Assembly: GCF_000003605.2 (NCBI RefSeq)
Contig: NW_003124902.1
Coordinates: forward strand, 365,057-378,494
From: Saccoglossus kowalevskii
Lineage: Eukaryota > Hemichordata > Enteropneusta > Harrimaniidae
Length of the DNA stretch: 13,438 nt
Direction of reading: 5' to 3'
The notes below the pieces were generated by a model. The model saw nothing but the letters and a program-made list of their open reading frames with translations, did no database searches and had not been told where the DNA came from. Shown piece after piece: positions 7,848 to 13,438 of the stretch (within the stretch, counting starts at the first letter, position 1; each line of letters begins with the position of its first letter). The translations under genes and the position numbers were made by a program.

Positions 7848-8857
7848 CATATTTTATAGTTTAATGGAGTTTAGGACTTTCCTGGTCAGTTACTAAGCAT
7901 GCAGTTATGGCAATGTATATGTTTTCAGAAAGCTGAGATATAGCAGAATACGATCATATATGGTTCGTCTTGATATTTGCTCAGGAGATTAAGTTACGAT
8001 CGTTCCCGTTAACCTCCTAAACGGAGAGTTTTTTTGCGGGATTGGCCGTTTCTCGGTGTTCCTTTTTTCTATGTTTCTGATCTTTTCACTGTTGCTTTAT
8101 AAGATAATGATCTTTGAGAATGCGTCTCGAAATATTTATGTGCCCCATAGTTCTGGAGATAAAGCCTGTTCAACTTTATGGACTAAATTTTACGAACGTC
8201 TTCATGTTCCCAAGGCCGTAACTCAACGTCAACGGCTCACATAAACGTTCATGAGACATCATATTTTAGCCCATTTTGTGGCGAAAAGATTGTGTAATTT
8301 GTACATCGTTAGCGTAGAGAAAAGTGTTGAAAGATGACATTTTCAATAGTTATGATAGTCAAAAACTAGTTTCCGTATAAACACAATAAAACGTTTTTCT
8401 TGATTTGGCCACAGATTAAAAGCTAATTAATGACAAAATGTCGACCATTTCGATCATACTTTGTAAATATACAAGTATCTGATATGCGTGGAATGTTATA
8501 TCGTGAAAAATTGGAGTGTACCGTTATCGGATTTGTTATAATCAGTTAGCTCTAAGTCAGCACTACCGGATTCGGCCGATACCCCGCCCAGGCGATCTTA
8601 TGGAGGATTCGATTTTTGTGTGTGAAAAATGTGGACCAAAAGATCGCCGGGCGATGTTATGGCAGATATTACGAAGCCCATCTTGTCTGAAAAAATAACC
8701 CTGCACTGATAAAAATGTTTAGAAAAAATACTTCTCTGCGAAACTTGCTGCGCGGCGATGCTGACATCAAGTGTGTGTTGACCGAAGTTTGACCCCAAAT
8801 CATGCACTGAACTGGCGCGTTACCTTAGCAAACTTTTTCTTTCGTGCTCCGCGCGTC

Positions 8858-9115
8858 AATTACGCAACTTGTATGCAAATCTGTACTTTGAATATATCAA
8901 CATCTTTTACCTGGTGCACTGCTTTTCTAATTACGCAAATTTGTTTACAATATTGTACCAGCTCTGAATATTTCAACTTTGTAATGTATTGCTTTCATGA
9001 TAACTACGCAAAATTCATTTTATCTTTTACTATTGTTAGGGCACTGACCCGGGGTATTGGGTCTGTGAATATTTCAATATTACTAACTTGTGTTGCATTC
9101 GTAATAATTACGCAA
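8858..9115 (+). repeat. Degenerate tandem repeat, ~72-bp period
   Basis: The landmark AAYTACGCAA occurs at 8858, 8929, 9002 and 9106, and GAATATWTCAAY at 8890, 8966 and 9067. Periods are 71, 73 and 104 bp; the last unit carries about 31 extra bases around ACCCGGGGTATTGGGT. The plus-strand frame open across this stretch (8771-9121) is better explained by the repeats than by a protein. Confidence 0.65.
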
Positions 9116-9424
9116 ACATAAACATGGGCGCATTTAAATCATTAAAAAGGATAGCAGTCGGGAAGGCAAGACATTATTTTAAATACTTGTGATTCATCGA
9201 TGTTCCAATGGTGAATTATTTTATTCGAAATGAAGTGAATATGTAATATAAACCATACCATGCGTCATATTAAATTTTACTATAATATAATGAACTCTGG
9301 GCAGCGCACTTCGATCGCATTATTCACGTTCATTTCGACTGAACTCTACTAACCACGTGTTTGAATTACGTGCGGCTTTGGGTAATGACCTCCAGAGTTC
9401 ACGCACTGATATTTGAATTCGGGC

Positions 9425-9800
9425 CACCCAGCTTGACCCGTCGACAGAAACCGCTATATCAACTGTTTTATTTATCGGTGTCATCACTCTCGTCTATCTC
9501 CGCCAATTTTGTTTTGTTTTCTTATTTCATTGGCGGCATCTTGAAATTCTTGTTCTAATAGTCTTTTAGCAACGTCTAAAACTTTTCGAGTGTTTTCTCT
9601 GAATGTGGTTCCAGATATAATAGAGGAGGCGGTAATCCCATATAGCTACTAAATTTACGCATTGCGTGACGACCCTTTCCAATGCCACGAGCCGCGATCA
9701 CCAGCTTACGATTCACATCAAAATGTCCACTGTTTTTTGATGCAGGAAAAATGTCAGTCACGGAGTTACATTTTTGATTCCACTCTGCGGGCTGACTATA
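9425..9800 (-). pseudogene. Broken Mutator-like transposase fragment
   Basis: On the minus strand the frame ending at 9576 reads FDVNRKLVIAARGIGKG and later YMGLPPPLLYL. This resembles the conserved block of the invertebrate Mutator-like transposase domain: FE.N.R.VYAMR.IGKG, a cysteine/phenylalanine-rich stretch, then MN.PPP. Similarity continues in the next frame after about 9585 (DVAKRLLEQEFQDAANEIR, to about 9490). It resumes in another frame at 9437-9460 as DIAVSVDG followed within three residues by W, which matches the start of the catalytic D-containing DGTW block. It stops there, so the catalytic core is missing. At least two frameshifts, a stop and loss of both ends make it non-functional. 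It lies inside the TTAA-flanked interval. Family call is from memory and moderately sure; the exact ends are approximate. Confidence 0.6.
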
Positions 9801-10164
9801 ATATGAGCCCAGGTCACTTTCAGGTTATTAAAACACCGAGAAAAGCTTAAAACACTATAGTGTAATGTTTGTTTGTGCAACGATCGCGTAACGGACACTT
9901 ATACTTATAGATTACACAGGATATAATAAAGCTGGATGGTCAACAAATCAGTATGCAAATTAAATCCTTTGTCATCAGTCTGTCATTCAACATGATATGT
10001 AAATGCATGAAGGACGTGTTCACCTACAACTAAGTTTCAGGGAATAAATTGAAATTATTCAACAAATGCATCGCGCACTGTAAATTCGGACCAAAAATAA
10101 AGAAAGTACACAATTTAAGGTTGCATAATCCGGGATTTTTAGAAAAAAGTTTTTTTTTTCTAGT

Positions 10165-10182
10165 TTTCCCCCTCTCGCTACC
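10165..10182 (-). repeat. Right terminal inverted repeat
   Basis: On the minus strand this reads GGTAGCGAGAGGGGGAAA, with TTAA immediately outside at 10183-10186. It differs from the left end by one extra G. Confidence 0.65.
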
Positions 10183-10186
10183 TTAA

Positions 10187-12582
10187 GTCCCCTCAATCAA
10201 GCATCATAAGCCCGCCACCAGTGACAAGCAGTCGGGAATTGTAAATGTTATGTATCCCAAACGTACTCAGACGCAGTTAGCTCTAATACATCAAGTCTCT
10301 CCTACGTCCTTGTTAAGTTAATTGTGTAACATTTCACGAGTTGTAAAATGTATTTGGGCTAAAATAGAATACCGGAAATTTGTCATATTTTACGTTGCGT
10401 GAATATTGTTCCTCTGTGTTTTTTTAGGCAAAGCGTGTAAGGGGCAGGACTCGAACTCGTCTTTTGACGGGTATTCAAAGACGGTGATACTCGAACAAAA
10501 ATTTTCTTCGTATAAAACTTCTTCGCTTTATTGTTAAATATACCGTGCATAGCTCATAGGATCGTAGTGTTCACGCATTTTACAAGGTCAATACTGTATA
10601 ATTAAATTACTACTGTTACATAAAGTGGTCTCTCTTCAGAAAATAAGGCTGGTCACAGGCTTATCAACATTATAGGCCTCACTAAACTTTGTGTATCAAG
10701 CTAACCGTTTAGGCACGCCATGAAAGGGTGCAAAAGCCAGCCCTAATTTAATCCCAAAGGTTGACCGGCGTGGCCACAATATGAACAAGCGCCAGAATAC
10801 GTATTTGCCATTATCGTTGACTAAATATGCAAATCCGGGTATGAGCTTTGTTGCGCAGACCTAAAATCGACAGATGTGAGTGTGAGTAGATTCAATTTCA
10901 CTGCCAAGAAAATAAAATCATTGATATCGTTATATGAACATAAGTTCAAATTCAACACGAAAAAAAAAAAAACGCAGCCCGGTTAGGAGATACTGAAATA
11001 GAGAAATCGGCAACACAAGTGAATTTTGAAGTGATAGTTAACAACAATCTTTGTTGTCGAATGAAATATTTTTCCATGTCAAGAGAACGTTTTAGGGAGA
11101 TCTAAATAATAACGTTTTGACTGTGTTAATGCGAACAAACAGCAAAGTTGAGGCCGAATTTAGCATGCTAATTTTGAAACAGGCTATAGTGACAAAGACT
11201 CAGTGCCATAACATTTTTCTAATGGTGTTTTCAATTACACTGACACGTTGTTTGAAGAAACACATTTGCCAAACATTTTTGTGGGTAACCAACTTGTAAC
11301 ACAAATATAAAAGGTCTATGTAGGGAAAAGCATATAATTTCATATGGGTGATGTCCCTTAGTCAACACTTACCCATAATTCCAACTAAAAAAATGTGATG
11401 ATTGTAACTGTCCAAAAATTCCGTCGTTGCCCTTCTAAAAAGAAAAAAAACCTGGCGGCATGCATGAACACATTTCTGGCTGTGTGAAAAGATGTTTATA
11501 ATTAAAGTGTCAATAAGTATAAACAAAATAAAGTAAAACTCTGTATTTGATGTAATGCCAATGTAAATATAGTCGGTTTGATTAGTGGTTCTAAACTCTG
11601 AAAAATAATATAATATACCGACTGTAAATATTCAATATGGACGAAAACATATATATTTTAATAATGTTGTACGACACTCAATACGGTAGACCAACACGAA
11701 CTAGTACCAATATCTAAATATATCATTTTTCATAAACGACGTTTAGTGAAGTCTAAAATTTGGGTAAGCTTGTGGCCGGTAACACTTTTTGATGAAGACT
11801 AACCAATCTATGGTCAAGTATCAAATAAACGTCGCACAACGAGATCATGTTCTATCACTTACACAATTTATCTAAAATAAACAACAGGAACAGTATTCGC
11901 GTAGTCTAAAATGTTCTTCAATTATAGCCCAACTAGATTTTACGACACGTGCAATGTCCTCCCAAAATTAATCTGACGAGAACGTATGAGAAGCGTGATA
12001 TTAGAGCTATGCATGTCTGGATATTGATATACAAGCCTCGACTGTGTATCGCTAGTGGTGAATTGAAGATGCTGTAATAATGTAACTTGATACGCGAATA
12101 AAAAATCACTATAATAAATTATATTATCTTTTTATATATAAAGAAATTATATTCCTCACCTCGTATAGTTCATCGTTTCACATTGTTACCAATCGTTGGA
12201 ATATTCTCAACAAAAAATGCACTGGTCAATACATGCTGTGTTCGTATCAGCATAGACGGAGAACGCCGACCTGCATTATCAATAAAATAAGATTACATGG
12301 AACGTGTACGCGTGTGTACATTCACAGGTACACGCTGCAAATTCAAAATACGTACTTCGATACGTCTTATCTCCAGTGTCGTGCCACTGAAACTTCAATG
12401 CGGCGCTATTTTAGCGTAAAATTACCTACAGCAAATAGAGCACATGTTCATGTACATTGTATGTGGTTTTGCAAGTCATTACAAATTGTATTGCATGAGG
12501 GAGACTTGTTTCCCTTCTCGTCGATTGCAGAAAAATAGCATTATTTTTTCCCCAACACATGTAAAAGGAGAGTACCGTCTAG
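10187..12582. other. AT-rich stretch, no gene recognised
   Basis: Nearly 2.4 kb with only short frames (for example 11117-11299 and 12233-12538), none resembling a family I know. It contains the possible tRNA-like relic at 10438-10500, A-tracts near 10960 and 11440, and very AT-rich low-complexity sequence near 12093-12152. A GC-richer patch without recognisable content lies around 10700-10860. Some of it may be older transposon sequence beyond recognition. Confidence 0.55.
10438..10500 (-). repeat. Possible tRNA-like / SINE relic with pol III B-box-like motif
   Basis: On the minus strand AGTTCGAGTCC matches the tRNA T-arm / B-box consensus GGTTCGANTCC at 10 of 11 positions, and a run of seven A follows about 26 bases later. 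Upstream lies a hairpin formed by TCAAAGACG (10475-10483) and CGTCTTTTGA (10458-10467). I cannot fold a full tRNA, and no A box or D arm is convincing. At best it is a degenerate tRNA-derived element. Confidence 0.25.
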
Positions 12583-12636
12583 GGTGATGTGGACTTCCTG
12601 ATTACTCCCATTTTTAACATCTCTTTAATATCTTGC

Positions 12637-12912
12637 CTAAGGCTTAGATCGTATTGGTGTATCATTTGTCTGGTCGATCTTATGACTGATTATCTTGGTC
12701 TTTCCTGGCAAGTCAGTAAACACCTTATCATAAGTATTGACTAAACCCACCAGTTCTTTTCTCTGGTGTTCTGTCAGGTCTGTACCAATTTGAACATCTT
12801 TACCTGACTCCTTGGGTTTACAAGTTCCTAACTCTAGAAGATCATCTTCGTCTACAGCATTCTCTTCATCTTCATATTGCCGTTCTTGGTGAGTAACTCG
12901 TCTCACTTCCAT
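12637..12912 (-). pseudogene. Retroelement pol: linker leading into reverse transcriptase, broken
   Basis: This frame starts with an acidic stretch (DEENAVDEDDLLEL), followed by a segment in which LTEHQRKELVGLVNTYDKVF and DLPGKTK...ISHKI...TPIRSKP can be recognised. That is the typical lead-in to Ty3/gypsy reverse transcriptases: F.D.PG.T...H.I....PIR..P. It ends at a stop at 12637-12639. The next frame then gives RQDIKEMLKMGVIRKSTSP (12583-12641), the start of the RT fingers. A few codons between the two appear to be deleted. The YXDD catalytic region is absent. A stop lies directly before the ATG at 12912, so that ATG is not a genuine start; the upstream protein was continuous with the integrase. 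Confidence 0.8.
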
Positions 12913-12935
12913 TTAGTTGAGGTGACGTTTCCCGC

Positions 12936-13438
12936 TCAACATACAACTTTAACATATTTACATGACACTTTGTCACCTACCCTCACTCGATAATCGTTTT
13001 CAACTAATACCTGCTCCACCACATAAGGACCCCTCCACTGCATCAACAGCTTGTTGTTGTCAGTTGGCAGCAAAATTAACACCTTATCTCCTTCCTTAAG
13101 CACTCGTTTCTTCATTTTACGATCATAGTAACACTTTGTATCGGTTCTGTACCTTCTGTAATTCCTCTCAAGCAATCTCTAAAGTCTGTTCTAGCCGATC
13201 TCTCAACTCAAACACATACTGGTAACTATTAACTATCTCAGGAGTATCGCTTTCTTTGGTCCATAACTCTTTAAGGATCTTCATTGGGCCTCTAACCGTT
13301 CGACCATATAACAGCTCAAATGGGGAAAAACCAGTTGACTCCTGTGGTACCTCTCTATATGCGAAGAGTAAAGCACTAATATACCGATGCCATTGCCTTG
13401 GTTGTTCATGGCACAACCGCTTTAACATCTTCTTCAAA
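12936..13438 (-). pseudogene. Retroelement pol: integrase core end and C-terminal domain, frameshifted
   Basis: The first frame (13168-13438, open at the window edge) gives the end of the integrase catalytic core, with WHRYISALLFAYREVP and STGFSPFELLYGR as clear signatures. It begins just after where the last catalytic glutamate should be, so that residue is outside the window. It closes with a stop at 13168-13170. The next frame (12936-13175) continues with CYYDRK, then GDKVLILLPTDNNKLLMQW and RGPYVV, the GPY/F-type C-terminal domain used in DNA binding and integration. A third frame continues past 12965 with HVNMLKLYVERE. Spacing between conserved blocks fits a single-base offset at the first break. 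The element is not functional. Confidence 0.85.

Larger units (their letters stand above)
7827..10186. mobile_element. Candidate 2.35-kb DNA transposon with TTAA flanks and inverted termini
   Basis: The left end reads TTAA then GGTAGCGAGAGGGGAAA (7831-7847). The right end reads TTTCCCCCTCTCGCTACC (10165-10182) then TTAA (10183-10186). The termini are perfect inverted repeats for 14 bp and continue with a one-base length difference. TTAA target duplications are known for piggyBac-type elements. Alternatively the TTAA is part of the terminal repeat. Inside are a degenerate tandem array (8858-9115) and a broken Mutator-like transposase fragment on the minus strand (about 9425-9800). No piggyBac transposase is visible, so this would be a non-autonomous or composite copy. 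The chance of an 18-bp inverted TTAA-bounded match is low, but element identity is uncertain. Confidence 0.55.
12583..13438 (-). mobile_element. Truncated, decayed Ty3/gypsy-class retroelement (integrase-before-RT order)
   Basis: On the minus strand the segment enters the window inside the integrase core. It continues through the integrase C-terminal domain and an acidic linker into the N-terminus of a reverse transcriptase, and stops there. Integrase preceding RT is unlike ordinary Ty3/gypsy order and matches the Gmr1-type group known from deuterostomes and other animals. No LTR, RNase H or RT catalytic motif is present downstream: similarity ends at the TAG at 12580-12582. The reading frame changes at about 13168-13175, 12962-12972, 12870-12912 and 12637-12641, always in the same direction. 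It is therefore a dead, truncated copy; the upstream part lies beyond the window edge. Confidence 0.82.

Noticed and set aside
8771-9121. Plus-strand frame of 116 residues, hydrophobic in places
   Set aside because: It spans the ~72-bp tandem array, whose repeats explain the openness; no known domain or membrane protein pattern.
9500-9536. CCGCCAAT / ATTGGCGG inverted repeat as CCAAT-type promoter elements
   Set aside because: It falls within the decayed Mutator-like coding remnant with no promoter context; eight-base arms are weak evidence.
12233-12538. Plus-strand frame of 101 residues
   Set aside because: No recognisable domain, composition biased by GTAC/CACG-rich local sequence, and no flanking gene signals.

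Overview
The window reads as AT-rich, gene-poor eukaryotic nuclear DNA, most likely from a marine invertebrate; a lophotrochozoan such as a mollusc or brachiopod is plausible, but the sequence does not fix the phylum. The reasons are one intact long ORF in 13.4 kb, a metazoan-style type II Golgi glycosyltransferase, a decayed Ty3/gypsy-class pol fragment, decayed DNA-transposon coding sequence, and many degenerate tandem and inverted repeats. Nothing looks prokaryotic: there are no operons, Shine-Dalgarno spacing or CRISPR.

Layout. 1-3265: AT-rich non-coding DNA with a 28-bp duplication (719-764) and a 36-bp direct repeat whose copies lie 344 bp apart (1380, 1724). 3266-4378 (minus): the only intact gene I support, a single-exon 370-residue glycosyltransferase of the GT32 / Gly_transf_sug type with a DLD metal-binding motif. 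A poly(A) signal (3068-3073) and a weak TATA-like box (4515-4524) fit its two ends. 5012-7566: a large symmetrical repeat structure. Inverted copies of one repeat sit at the two ends (5012-5148 and 7403-7566). Inside them lies a tandem array of about 161-bp units with an 18-8-18 hairpin (5706-6260), facing an inverted two-unit array (6411-6707) across an unpaired centre of about 150 bp. A decayed fragment of a repetitive invertebrate gene family (5212-5657) sits in the left half and a 148-bp-period duplication (6819-7055) in the right half. The whole resembles a foldback-type element or a nest of elements.

7827-10186: a candidate 2.35-kb DNA transposon. It has TTAA on both sides and imperfect terminal inverted repeats starting GGTAGCGAGAGGGG. 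It carries a degenerate tandem repeat of about 72 bp (8858-9115) and, on the minus strand, a broken fragment resembling Mutator-like transposases (about 9425-9800). 10187-12582: mostly unassignable AT-rich DNA with a possible tRNA-like relic at 10438-10500. 12583-13438 (minus): the end of a Ty3/gypsy-class pol, running integrase, integrase C-terminal domain, linker, reverse transcriptase N-terminus. This order (integrase before RT) is that of the Gmr1-type group. The fragment has at least four frame offsets and breaks off inside the RT.

The parts do not form a pathway. The glycosyltransferase is the host gene; everything else recognisable is mobile-element debris. The features most worth following up are the foldback-like structure, the TTAA-flanked element with Mutator-like content, and the integrase-before-RT retroelement. 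All family assignments come from motif recognition by eye, with no database search.
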